Assembly: GCA_020744225.1 (NCBI GenBank)
Contig: JAGMWG010000006.1
Location: 682,001-746,000 of the forward strand
Direction: 5' to 3'
DNA: 64,000 bases
Source of the DNA: Paraphoma chrysanthemicola
Taxonomy: Eukaryota > Ascomycota > Dothideomycetes > Pleosporales > Phaeosphaeriaceae
The notes beneath the pieces are model-generated. The model was not told where the DNA came from. It ran no database searches and saw only the letters and a program-made list of their open reading frames with translations. How positions within the stretch are numbered: the stretch's first letter is position 1; every line of letters starts with the position of its first letter. This document shows, one piece after another, positions 22,503 through 32,993 of this stretch. The translations under genes and the position numbers were made by a program.

Positions 22503-24117
22503 CGTGACTGCGTGGTTTCGTGCCGTCAAGGATGTTGAGTCGGTTGGATTTCTGTACAGCGTAGGCTGTTTGGGGCGCTGCGCGGGTTATATGCAGAGGC
22601 GGGCGAAATACACAGCGAGCACGTGACGAAAGCGTGAAACAAGGGCTTCGACGCTGTGCGCAGGTGATAGAGAGTCTCTCGTGGTGAGTGCAAGAAGCTG
22701 CTGGTAGAAGAATCGGTCATGCACACGCCTATGACGCATCGCCAGCGCTAACCTGACAGGGCCCGCTAGACAACCGACCCCAGGCACCAGACCTTCCGTC
22801 TACATGCGCTTTGTCATCCTTACAGCTTCAACACCACTTTCACTCGCAGTTTGGGCTTAGACTCTGTCAACATGATTTCTCTTTGAATACTGCAGAGAAT
22901 ACTGTGGCTAACAGAAAACCAAGATTACTGCCATCACTTCAGCTCACTGTCATCTTTGATGCCAATGTTGCTGACTATCTCTCCATCGCGCATCTCAGGT
23001 TTTCCACGTTTCACATACTATTGAGAGATTGCTAATTGCTTCCTTGAAATTGCTCACTTACTGTTCGTCCAGAGCGTTACCAATTCGGCGATTGATTGTG
23101 CCTTAGATCTTAAGCCTCCTGACTAAAGTCGGGCTGGTCTGAGGCAGATTCGTCATCATGGAACTTCTCACTGTGGGTAGTTCCGCTTTTGGACGACACG
23201 GTGCTACTGGTACTATGCTTGAGAATAAGGCGCCTGTCTTTGGTACAGATGCTTCTCTTCAGAATGAAGATAGATAAAAAGATAAAGACGATGCGCCTCT
23301 TGCAGCAGAGGCTAACGAGCATGAACTCGATAGTGGCCCGCTAACCATCAAAGTTCATGGCTCTGCAACCATTGCTGAAGCAGGAAATGAGCCATCTGGA
23401 AGTCAGACGCATCCGGACTGGGAGGTCTAGTTTGGATTGACATCGCAGGGCTGGCCCATGCACCTAACCGGATTTGCGATCGGGCTCAACCGCGAGTGAG
23501 TCACCTGGTCACGAATCACGTTGGTTCGTGATTGGTACGCGCTGTCGCGTGTCTAAACATTGCTGCCAGCAACATAGATACTCTCAAGATGCGCTTTTGG
23601 GTTTATCAGGCCTGTCGCATTCGATTTGAACCAAAGCGGTAGAAGACGTCATTGGCAAGTGGCATTCGCTTAATCGAACGCGCTGGCAGCAGGCGCAATC
23701 CATGATTTTGGACTTTCCAGCATTTCCGCCATGTCAACAACCACGCATGCACCTTGCTGCCTGACATGCTACCCAGCCAGTCAGAGAGCAGGACTGCGCA
23801 AATTGGCGAATGGGAGACTTCGTTGTTAGTTGCACAGCCGCCCGTAGGCTGCAGGGGGTAGGCCTTGGCAGGACTTTCGCTGGCATTTAAGAATCCAGCC
23901 TTCCCCCACACGCTGCGCTTCACGCCTCTCAGACAAGCCTCAGCTCGACAAGATAGTGTGTATCCCGCGCAAGCGTTGGTATACATTGAGCCTCGAATCT
24001 AGCACTTTTTCACCTAAAGCGCCAAATTCGAGAGCTTCCAGAGCTTCCATAAGCACAAACGCGTCAACTGTCACTCATTTACTCGATTCGCTCGCTACGA
24101 TTCCTCTCTTCGCCAAA
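22503..24117. other. 1.6 kb gene-poor intergenic region
   Basis: Divergent region between the E2 gene and the BTB gene. The BTB frame stays open upstream to an ATG at 23956, but that extension is Ser/Thr-rich without motifs and looks like 5' leader. The remaining frames are short. Nothing recognised. Confidence 0.4.
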
Positions 24118-24966
24118 ATGTTTGGGAAACGTTCATTCGCTAGCTCGAAAGACCGGTCCAACAAGATAACCAAACAGCCGAAGAGGTCGTTTCGCGACGA
24201 CTCTAAGCGGAAGATGGTTGAGAAGGCGGATATCCGGCTGCAGCAGTCGCGCAAGGATAGCCCGAAGACGGAAAATGTGTCGCCCAGCCTCACGGCTGCC
24301 ATCGTCACGGTCTGCGTTGGTGCAGACCAAAGGCTGTTCGCTGCGCACGAAGACGTGCTTTCCCATAGCCCGTTCTTCGCCGAGCTGCTGCAGGCTCAAT
24401 TCTTTACCTGCTCTTCTCGACGCATCGATCTCCCATCAGAAGAGCCCGAAGTCTTCTCCTGCATCCTTGAATATCTCTACAAGGGCGACTATTCGCCACG
24501 CTTGCAGTACGACAAGCGCCGAGCAACTTGGTTGCTGGAGGGAGCTGTCGGCTCACCGGACCCCTCCAATAGAAGCGAACAGGCTGGCTCAGAGCCAACA
24601 ATCTTCCTCTCTGCTGTGGGCGAGACCATACTCAGGGATACAGCGATCTATTGTGCAGCGGACCGTTATGGTCTGCAGGAGCTGAAGAAGGTGGCCCTGA
24701 GAAAACAAGGCCTCTGCTCCGGCGTACAAGTCGCAACTATCATGAGGTCCATGCGCTTTGCCTATGACAATACACCAGAGACGGACTCGGCCCTCAGAGC
24801 TCACTACCTTGCGCTCATCATCCGCAGCCGGAAAACTTTCAAGCGTAGTGGAACATGCCAGATGGAGATGGAGACGGGAGGCCGAATGTTCTTCGATCTC
24901 TTCGTCGCCATGTGCAATCATATAGACGACCTGTCCAACCCTGTGGGCACACCCAGGACAATCTAG
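24118..24966 (+). CDS. BTB/POZ domain protein
   Basis: Single exon, 282 aa from ATG 24118 (MFGKRSFASSKD); an earlier in-frame ATG at 23956 would add 54 residues of low interest. After a basic N-terminus, the BTB fold runs from about residue 58: IVTVCVGADQRLFAAHEDVL, SHSPFFAELLQAQF, then PEVFSCILEYLYKGDYSP, the standard order of BTB strands and helices. The second half (DTAIYCAADRYGLQELKKVAL) matches the conserved helix that follows BTB in many fungal proteins. Such proteins often act as CUL3 substrate adaptors, but no second interaction domain is visible, so the role is open. Confidence 0.88.
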   Translation: MFGKRSFASSKDRSNKITKQPKRSFRDDSKRKMVEKADIRLQQSRKDSPKTENVSPSLTAAIVTVCVGADQRLFAAHEDVLSHSPFFAELLQAQFFTCSSRRIDLPSEEPEVFSCILEYLYKGDYSPRLQYDKRRATWLLEGAVGSPDPSNRSEQAGSEPTIFLSAVGETILRDTAIYCAADRYGLQELKKVALRKQGLCSGVQVATIMRSMRFAYDNTPETDSALRAHYLALIIRSRKTFKRSGTCQMEMETGGRMFFDLFVAMCNHIDDLSNPVGTPRTI

Positions 24967-25853
24967 ATTGCACGCAGGCACAGAGTTGTCGAAGAACAAC
25001 TGCAAACACCACGATCGGAGTCTACCCCAACTTGAACGATATAACAACTCCGCCTCACCCAAATTGCCCCACGGAAGCGACAGGCTCATGCAACTCGCTC
25101 CTCGCCCCTCTTTCACGAAAAGACAAAAACAGAAAAAACACTGAGCTGGCGCTCAATGGCTTTCTTCGGCGTCGAAACGGCTGGTTGCATGCATTTTACT
25201 CTACTCTTACCTTGTCTCTTTTACCCTCGTGGATGTTTGCTCGGCCCCCGTCACGTCCCTAATCCCCGAACCCTGTATCACGACATCACCCCGTTTCTTC
25301 CGCCCCCGTTCTGCTTGCAGACGGAGTACATGACCTCTCGAAACTGCGTTTCCTTTGTTTGCTGTATGAGTTGGTGGAAACGGAACGGACGGATGTTTGT
25401 TGGCTGGTTTGGAATTTTATGGACATTCATTCCCAGAACGAATTGAACTGCGATGGTCAGGAGGACCGTGCTGGAAGGGCTTGCCCTAGTGGCAGGCTCG
25501 TGTCGCGGAACAGATTGACTGAGACCGCTGAAGGACAGACTGGCTGCGGAGGATGTAGCGGCATAATTTACAAGCCCATCGCCGCAAATTCATTGTCCCG
25601 TATGCTGTGCGTGATTTCGTTTACGTGATGTTTTGCGGCCATTTGCATGGGTCACATCTGTTTGATACCATGTTCCTGATCTGAGACGCAAACTTGGGCT
25701 TGACATCATGTCGTCACTCCAGTCTGATCAGCGAAGACAATCAAGACGATCTTTCTACATGGCATTTCAACAGGACCAAAGGCCCGAGCTCTGTGTATGC
25801 AGCGGGCGTGAGCCAACGCAGTGATCTATAAATGCCATCTCCCAGATCTATGT
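24967..25853. other. convergent intergenic spacer
   Basis: About 890 bp between the 3' ends of the BTB gene and the inositol monophosphatase gene. It presumably holds long 3' UTRs. No gene is supported. Confidence 0.4.
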
Positions 25854-26832
25854 CTATATCCCAACTTCAAACGCGCCATCAACAAGTCCCCAAAACTCCT
25901 CGATGATCTCCTTCTGTCCCTCACCACCTCGTACCGCGAAATAGCGTCTCTCGTCTACTCTTGGACTCCAGTTCCCCGGATTTGCGTCTACCATCTTTCC
26001 ACCAGACTCTGTCAGGATCACCCACCCAGCACACACATCCCATGCCCAGCATCCAGCCTCCCAGTAGATGTCGAGACCGCCGCTGGCGACACCACACAGG
26101 TTCAGTGCAGCGGATCCAAATGACCGCAGTCCATGGACCATACCTCCGCCATTCTCCTTTGTCGCTGCTAATCGCTTGAACATGTCACTCTTGACCTTGA
26201 AATCGTTTCCCGATCGGTCGCTCCCCCATTCCACAGCCACCAGGCACGAATTCAGCGTGTCGAGTGGTGTTGGTGGCGATAATGGGAGCTTGTGTGTCTG
26301 GTTGAGATATGCTCCTTGTCCTTTTATCGCCGAGTATAAAGCCTGCGTGAACGGATTGTAGACGATGCCTATTGTGGGCTCGAGATCGACGGCGAAACCG
26401 AGCGAGATGGAGACATAAGGGTAGCGATGCACGAAGTTCGTTGTGCCATCAACTAAGAAAAAGTGGTAAATAGGCGTGCCATTTTTGTATACATATTCTG
26501 ACTCTTTGACTTACTCGGATCGCATATAAAAGTCGGAGCGGCAGTGAGCTTGTCACCTGGCTTGTAGGTTTCTTCGCCCATGAAAGAGAAATCGGGATAC
26601 CGCTCACGAAGCGAGGTGGAGACGAGGGTCTCAACTGCCCTGTCGGTTTCGGTGACGAGATCAACAGCTGCCATGTATTAGCAACTGTGAAACAATCCCT
26701 TAAATGTAGCATACAATTCTTTTTCGAACCCGCGCCCTCAGTAGTAGGCTTTGCCGCGATAATGCGCTCTCCAGCCTGTTTGGCAATGGAGATCATGAAG
26801 TCATGGATCTCTTGGAGGTTGAGGTCTGCCAT
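25854..26832 (-). CDS. inositol-1-monophosphatase
   Basis: Exons 26715-26832, 26515-26667 and 25854-26452 on the minus strand give 289 aa. The enzyme is a Mg2+-dependent, lithium-sensitive phosphatase that releases free myo-inositol. All three metal-site signatures are present: FSFMGEET (residues about 75-82), CDPIDGTTNFVHRYPYVSIS, which is rebuilt precisely across the second intron, and WEAGCWAWDVCAGWVILTES near the C-terminus. The early segment SVDLVTETDRAVE is rebuilt across the first intron. Both introns are GT-AG (47 and 62 nt). Start at MADLNLQEIHDF was chosen because family members begin there; an ATG nine codons upstream (26859) is also in frame. Members of this family can also act in quinate use, but the general IMPase assignment fits best. 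Confidence 0.93.
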
Positions 26833-28284
26833 CGTGAATGATTTGATTGTGTGGGACAATTGAGAAGCAAAATGAGTATTACTTTAACAGAAGCTCGGGA
26901 GCTTTGGGGACAGCCTCACGTCAGAGCAAGCTAGTGGACCCGGAGCCCCTCGGCGGGGCAGGGTCCATCGATACAGATCGGCAGGGACCGCCACGTGGGG
27001 AAGGTGCGAGGGCAAGGCACACCTCCGCAAATCTACGGTTCCATCATCGAATGTCGACAAAGTGTGCATGGTGAAGCGGCTCGCTGTGGAGCGTAATACC
27101 CTGGTGGCATGGGCCACATCGTCAATGCAAGGACCGACACAGCTGTCCATCTGTCTCACTGCGATTCTCGCCTAATTCCAGCTCCATCGCGCCTGAAGCT
27201 TTCGAAACCTTTGTCCGAAACCCTGAGCATATCCAGGGTACCGTCTATTATATAAAGGCCCGAACATGCTCATCCATGCCCGCCTGTTTTATGTTGGAGG
27301 AGCTCTCTAGGCCAGCGACAGGAGCAGGACCACACCATCTCCATCTTTGCGTCGAGCCCACGAGCGTCGCCAGTGGGACATTCTTGAGGCCTGTTGAATG
27401 GAGCCTTGGAGAACATACTGCCAGAAAAACTCTCTCCAATGGTGTCCACATAGCTGAGGGCTTTTGCTTCAGGCATAGAGCGCAGGCATGCTAACTCGAT
27501 ACTCGCCACTAGTCCACAGATTTCCGCTTCTTCCTCGTCAGACAGAGACATCTCTAGAGGATTTCATTTCTGTTCTAAGTACTTCGTTTTCTTTATCCCG
27601 GGAATCGCAAACACATCATCACCTTGCTTCAGAATCCAAGCAAGCGTCAGCTAATCTACCGTACATTGCTTCCTGTCAGCAAAGGTCTCAAGCCTCTTGA
27701 CTCCATTGTTTTCGGCGCGAAGGGCTTCGTGGTAATATTGATTTTGCACTGCTACATCTCGACGCTCGACTAAAGTTTATGGCTGCTCTACAAACTTCTC
27801 AAGAAGGGTGGTTTTTGGTGGAACGTTCAAGTTGGTGTGGTGTCTTGTTGTCGGATGTAATGAAATAAGTGGCCAGTACTAAAGAACACAGTGTACTACA
27901 CCAAGATTCAGGATACGGGGACGTTCCTGCATATGACATTCTCATGGCGAAAGGTATCGTTGTTGATGTTGGTGTTGCTCACATGCTTGTCGCTTGCCAG
28001 CAGAATGAAAGACGTCATGCACATGCGCTAGACAATACGTCAAAGCCCACGCGAGCCGTAAACATCTGGACCAGATCTCCCGACCCCAGATCCATATGAG
28101 CTAGGTGGTGGGTCGATGATGTATGTATGCCGAGGTATTAGCATTATAATTGTGTTCATAAACTGGTGATGCCTCAGCATCCTACGACGCCAATATTGAA
28201 TCGACGACATCCACGACCATAAGTTTGAATATCGACAAAACACTTTTGTAACGCAGTCGGTACAAATTATAGTTCATCATTACC
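26833..28284. other. 1.45 kb gene-poor intergenic region
   Basis: Divergent region between the inositol monophosphatase and the small repeat protein. It contains only short frames on both strands and none recognisable. Promoters of both genes are expected here. Confidence 0.4.
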
Positions 28285-28710
28285 ATGGGATCTCAGCCGC
28301 ACTCCAAGACCGTACGCGGCACGCTCGACAATCCCAAAACACAAGAAGCGATGAAGTCTGATAAAAAGATTCCACAACTCGGCGACGCAACTTCGCTGAA
28401 GCCAGAAACCGATGATCCAGAGCTACCATCAAACGACTCTGCCCCACCTGCGGGCCAAGGCAACGATACCAGTGCCCCGAAAGTATCGGAAATCTCACCT
28501 ACCAAAGAACGAGCAGCATCCGTTGAGCCCAAAGAACAGCTGCCGCATTCCAAGACAGTCCGCGGAACGCTTTCCAAAAACGACGGCAAGACAGTGAACA
28601 AGACGCAACTCGGCGACCCCGCGAGCCTGAAAGCCGAGACGAGTAAGACTAGCATGAGCAAAGAAGTCGAGCGCGAAGGACAAGACAAGTCAGGCAAGAG
28701 CAAGCTATAA
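28285..28710 (+). CDS. small disordered protein with two internal repeats
   Basis: Single exon, 141 aa, good ATG context (ACCATGG). It consists of two imperfect repeats. Copy 1 starts with PHSKTVRGTL at about residue 5 and ends with QLGDATSLKPET near 42; copy 2 starts with PHSKTVRGTL at about 86 and ends with TQLGDPASLKAET near 119. The link between them and the tail are Lys/Glu/Ser-rich. No hydrophobic core, signal peptide or cysteines are seen, so it is probably intrinsically disordered. The QLGDPxSLKAET signature recurs, as I recall, in small proteins of other filamentous ascomycetes with no established function. The stop lies 17 bp from the stop of the convergent cyclase gene, so 3' UTRs must overlap. 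Confidence 0.75.
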   Translation: MGSQPHSKTVRGTLDNPKTQEAMKSDKKIPQLGDATSLKPETDDPELPSNDSAPPAGQGNDTSAPKVSEISPTKERAASVEPKEQLPHSKTVRGTLSKNDGKTVNKTQLGDPASLKAETSKTSMSKEVEREGQDKSGKSKL

Positions 28711-28727
28711 GCCACCACTTCATCATT

Positions 28728-29781
28728 TTAGAATATTGCAATAGCATTCGGCGGACTTGCCACTCCGCCTTTGACATTCAGCACTTGACTCGTGAAGAAG
28801 AAACTCCACCTTTGCTGCTTGTCACACTCTTTCGCTAGGTCTTCGAGATCGAAGAGTTCTCCAATGGGCATCCCGAAGCCACTTAGTAGTGTCTGATGCA
28901 TTGCTTCTTTTGCGGGCGGCCAGGCTTCGAAACCAGGACAGTCGCCAGCTACGGCAGCGATTTGCGTATTCCATAGGAATTCTAGAGCTTGGGGACTGGC
29001 TTCAAGGCCGGGATATTGGAAAGGCGATTTTGCAAAGATGGCCTTCTTGACCTCGAGCGAGGCAGATTCGAAGGCGGCGGTGAAGCGGGTGCGAAGCAGG
29101 ATGATGTCGCCGGATTGGAGAGCGATGTTTGATTCTCTGGCGATTTGGTGGAAAAGGGAGAGGGGGATTGCGTAGTGGTCGAGAGGATCGTAGAGGATGT
29201 TATTGCGGGCAGCGTAGGAGGCGAAATCGATTAGGACGCCGCGACCCACGATGCCTTGCTTTGCCCATGCTGAAGTATGGTGAGCAGGCGACCTGGAAGT
29301 GCTTCGAGGCCATACCATGAATCCCGAGTTTTGGTGTTGTATTCGAATGAATCTCTGCTTGGGTGAGACCGTTGTAAAATCGTCCGTCATCGAAGCCCCA
29401 GTGCCTTAGCCCATCCCACTGACTGCTCGTTTGCGTATTGAACGTGAGACGGTCATCCTTTTTTGGTCAGCATTTGCATTCTGATATGCTAGGGTCTCTA
29501 CATACATTCATGTTCTTCCCCAGCTCAAATATTTCATGTTTTAGAAGCTGCCGAAAGTCGCCCGCAAAATCCATTTGCTCTAGCGACCAATTGAGGCCTA
29601 TCCTTGTTCCTGTTTTCACCAACTTCGCGGCTTCGACCGTCCTTTCGGTGGTCAGATGGTTGAGCGTGCCTAGTTCATCGTCTGGTCCCCAAAGCCCCCA
29701 GGCAGAGTTTGGGGGATCGGTTTCATCGAGCTGGAGTTCTGAGAACTTTGGAAATGGTCGCGTCATCTTGCTGGTCGACAT
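28728..29781 (-). CDS. cyclase-family protein (kynurenine formamidase-like fold)
   Basis: Minus-strand exons 29506-29781, 29316-29457 and 28728-29269 give 319 aa. The protein matches the fungal branch of the cyclase family (Pfam PF04199), with SAWGLWGPDDELGTLNHLT near residues 23-41, then TSSQWDGLRHWGFDDGRFYN and AWAKQGIVGRGVLIDFASYA, the latter rebuilt across the second intron. The canonical HxGTHxD zinc motif of bacterial kynurenine formamidases is replaced by the QWDGLRH form usual in this fungal branch, so the catalytic reaction is uncertain. Introns are 48 and 46 nt, GT-AG, with matching phases. The start could be five codons further in (MTRPFPKF). Regulation not visible. Confidence 0.88.
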
Positions 29782-30364
29782 GTTACAAGCACTACTTAGA
29801 TCTGGGTCTACTGAAGCGAATGGATCGTGTGATGGAAACTTTATCGCGAACGCCCGTTCTCCATCTGAGAGCAGCACAATGCGGGCACCGGATAGATTTA
29901 TCCGCCTTCATACTAACCACGCAAAACTCGGAGCAGGTAGCCTGCCGTCCTCCGCATTTCTACCCAATTTGATGTGGGGTAAGTTTGAAGCTTAACAAGA
30001 TACACGCATCAAAGCATTGATGTCGGGCCTAATATTTGCACGTGGTAAAGTGCTGATTGTGAGCTAGCGTGTACTTTACCGGAGTCTAAGCGGTACTACA
30101 TGGTCTCAGGCATTGTAAGTTTTAAACTAAGTTGAAAAGCTTGCAAACAGTCGTCTTGAAATCTTACTTAGTCCCAGTGAAGCGGCGGAGAGCGAGGTGA
30201 GGGAGTGCGGCTTGGTGCTGGCGACGGATCTGACGCAGGGTCCAGCGGTCGGTTCGGCATTGGGTCAGTTTGTTGCACCTCGGCATACCTCGTACCTCCC
30301 GCAACGTGCGCCATCATGGCCCTAACTGTAGCCACAATCAACGACAATTACAGCATCTCTGGCG
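29782..30364. promoter_or_regulatory. divergent promoter region
   Basis: About 580 bp between the divergent cyclase-family and thioesterase genes, which must hold both promoters. No element could be assigned. Confidence 0.4.
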
Positions 30365-30997
30365 ATGGGGGACGCGATTTTAGAACAGCTTGTCTCGGTG
30401 CCATGGGCAGCTGATCTCATCAACGATCCCAAGTGGACGCGCACAAGAACTGCCTCGCGTCTTCCAAAGGCGTCTGGTGAGGACTCATTCTTCGCCGAAA
30501 CACTCTCCACAGATCGCACCATAAAGGCGTGCCTCACACTAAGGCCGACGGAGGAAGTCAATGACGACTTTGCGTACCATGAGATTGTCACTATCCTTCA
30601 AGTGGGCGACGGCTTGAACGGGTATCCACAGATATGCCATGGCGGATTTGTGGCAACAATGTTGGATGAGGTGTGCGGCATCTTGATCGTGTTGAACATG
30701 GAGAAGAGCATAGAGCGAGTGAAAGAATCTGGTGGCACGAGCACGCCCTCCATGAATTACATGACGGCTTGTGAGTTGACTTTGGCAGTCGAGCGTGAGC
30801 GGCGCTGACACTCTTCAGACCTCAACACGATCTACAAAAACCCTGTCCCAGCCCCTGATACGCTCAAGTGCACCGCTAAAGTCGAGCGACGCGATGGCCG
30901 GAAGCTGTACGTCCGCGGCACCATCGAAAATGGAGCCACGGGTGTGGTATACACGATTGGCGAAGCCATGTTTGTCGAAGTCAAGCCTAGATTATGA
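30365..30997 (+). CDS. 4HBT (hot-dog) thioesterase-family protein
   Basis: Exons 30365-30770 and 30819-30997 give 194 aa. The 48-nt intron (GTGAGT...CAG) splits a Tyr codon and rebuilds MNYMTAYLNTIYKNPVPAPD. The hot-dog fold of the PaaI/THEM4-like group is indicated by YPQICHGGFVATMLDEVCG at about residues 88-106, where the HGG..ATMLDE segment carries the catalytic Asp/Glu region, and by the strand pattern KCTAKVERRDGRKLYVRGTI. Proteins of this kind hydrolyse acyl-CoA or related thioesters in fungi; the acyl substrate is not predictable. ATG at 30316 is upstream but out of frame, so 30365 is the start. Confidence 0.9.
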
Positions 30998-32993
30998 CAT
31001 TATTAGAACCCGAAGGAATCTGTACAATTCGTCGGGAGCGATGAACGTTGCATTTAGCTCGCTGCGACTTTCCAACGGGATACAGGGACAAGAGGGACAA
31101 CAAAAAATGCATCGTCTGCGACTTTACGTGTCGCTTATGGCGAGCTCCCAGCACAATACAATGTCCTCACAGCGCCCCGGGTGTGATTGTCGATAGTGAG
31201 ATTCACATAAGCGTGTCGAGAGTGCTAACGAGATAGTTGATCCGCGAAGATTTCTTGTTATGGCTGAGTACGCAGTCCAGCCGCCGGTCCGAGGCAAGGC
31301 GCAAGATGCTAGAGCAATAGCCATCGTTGTGTTGCTACTAGTACGGGCAAGATATGGCGACACTTGCACGAACCGCAAACCGTCCTCTTTTTGACAAGAC
31401 TAATCTAGGTCCGAAGAAGGCCTCTAGATCGGCGACACGCGACTTAGTTGTGTGAAACACTTGCGTGCAGACTTCGACGGCTCGTTGCTCATGCCCAGAG
31501 CCGGTTGCTGTGATTGGTGGCGCTCGAAAAGAGAAGGTGGATATGACAGCACATGACTGGATGCACCCGACTTGATCTAATCTATTTCCCTGGAACAGCT
31601 GATCTACATGGCACAGCCCGCGGCTCACGAAGCTCCTTCCGAAAATCTGGGGTAATTTGCGATCCTACATTGTGATCCACAACCGGCATTAGCTCCGAGT
31701 CTTCGTATCCAAGGAAGAGGCGCTTTCGCTCAAGGCTATTTGAACGACACTCAAACCAACACCGGTCTTCTTACAAGTAGCCCGCGCTAAGTAAGAGCCT
31801 CTTGCCCCTGCATATTCACAACCTGGCGAAGGAAACAGCAAGGTTCCTGTGCTAGACGCCTGCAACACTACGCGGGCCTCAGGCTTGAAACATACAGTCT
31901 CATCAGGAAGGTCGGCGAAAGGGATGGGGATCTTTTATGACACCTGTCTTGCGACGTCTTCACGGGGCACCAACGGCTGAACGGTGTCACAAACGGGCAA
32001 CTATGACTACCCCAGATTTGAGGCTTCACCGTTGGCACGCGCTCACCTTTGACTTACTGCATTAGGACCGAACAACGACTATGGTGCAACTCGCATCTTC
32101 GTTTCTTGACCGGATTGGCGTCATGATTCACGAGGCACCGAAGCCATGCGACATCGTGGGCATGCACACAGTGGACCTGCATTCAGCAAAGTGTGACCTC
32201 TGTAGCGGAGTCTGGCCCAGGATTGTTCTAGTATGGAATTCAGGATGCTGCCCATCACATGCTGCTGAACTGGTTGGACAGCGCTTCGCGGAGATGATGG
32301 TTGTGTTCGAGCCGACCCGGTGACGCCTACCTAATCAGGTCTAGTGCCACAGATATCCGAAACCCTCTCCAGGGTAAGCAATGTAGGAGTGCGATCAAGA
32401 TTAACAAGAATAATTCTGTGGTACTAGTCGATCAAGAGCTGTATGGTAGCGAGCTCGAGCGAAGCATGGTACCCCTTCTAAAGACACTCTTGGCTAGCAG
32501 AATCGTAGACCGCTCAACAACGCGACCAGTCGCTCAACCCCCTACTCGGCAATATCTCCATATGGGCAGATTAATAGGACTAAAAGTATCTTGTCATTGT
32601 ACTCCTCGGAACGCCTAAGCCGCGGCAAGGCATGTAACCTTTGGCGGCCCCACCAAGGAATGCTAGCGAAGGGAGGCATCTGATCGAGCAAGCACAGGCT
32701 GAACGAGGGGTGAGTCTGTCACCGGAGCAGGCGCTCATGGCAAACAAACGGGGCAGCCTTGAAGTGACCGAAGATCGGTCTGGGCTTACAGGGCTTGAGT
32801 GGTTCTTTCCATTCTCGATCCTCCTGACCACGCCAAGCAGCCAAACGGGCATGATATAGCATCACTTCGCGCCTTTTATTCACAACTCCTCCACTACACT
32901 CTCCTTCCTCCTTCTAAGCCCTTCTTTGTAGTTTTTGTCTACTATCTTCTTGATACTGTAATTAGTTTCCCTCGGCAAGGGTGAAGCACAAGG
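30998..32993. other. 2.0 kb gene-free region
   Basis: Only short frames (under 135 aa) on both strands, none with recognisable motifs. No terminal repeats or transposase fragments were seen by eye. The right end should contain the GH55 promoter. Confidence 0.45.
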
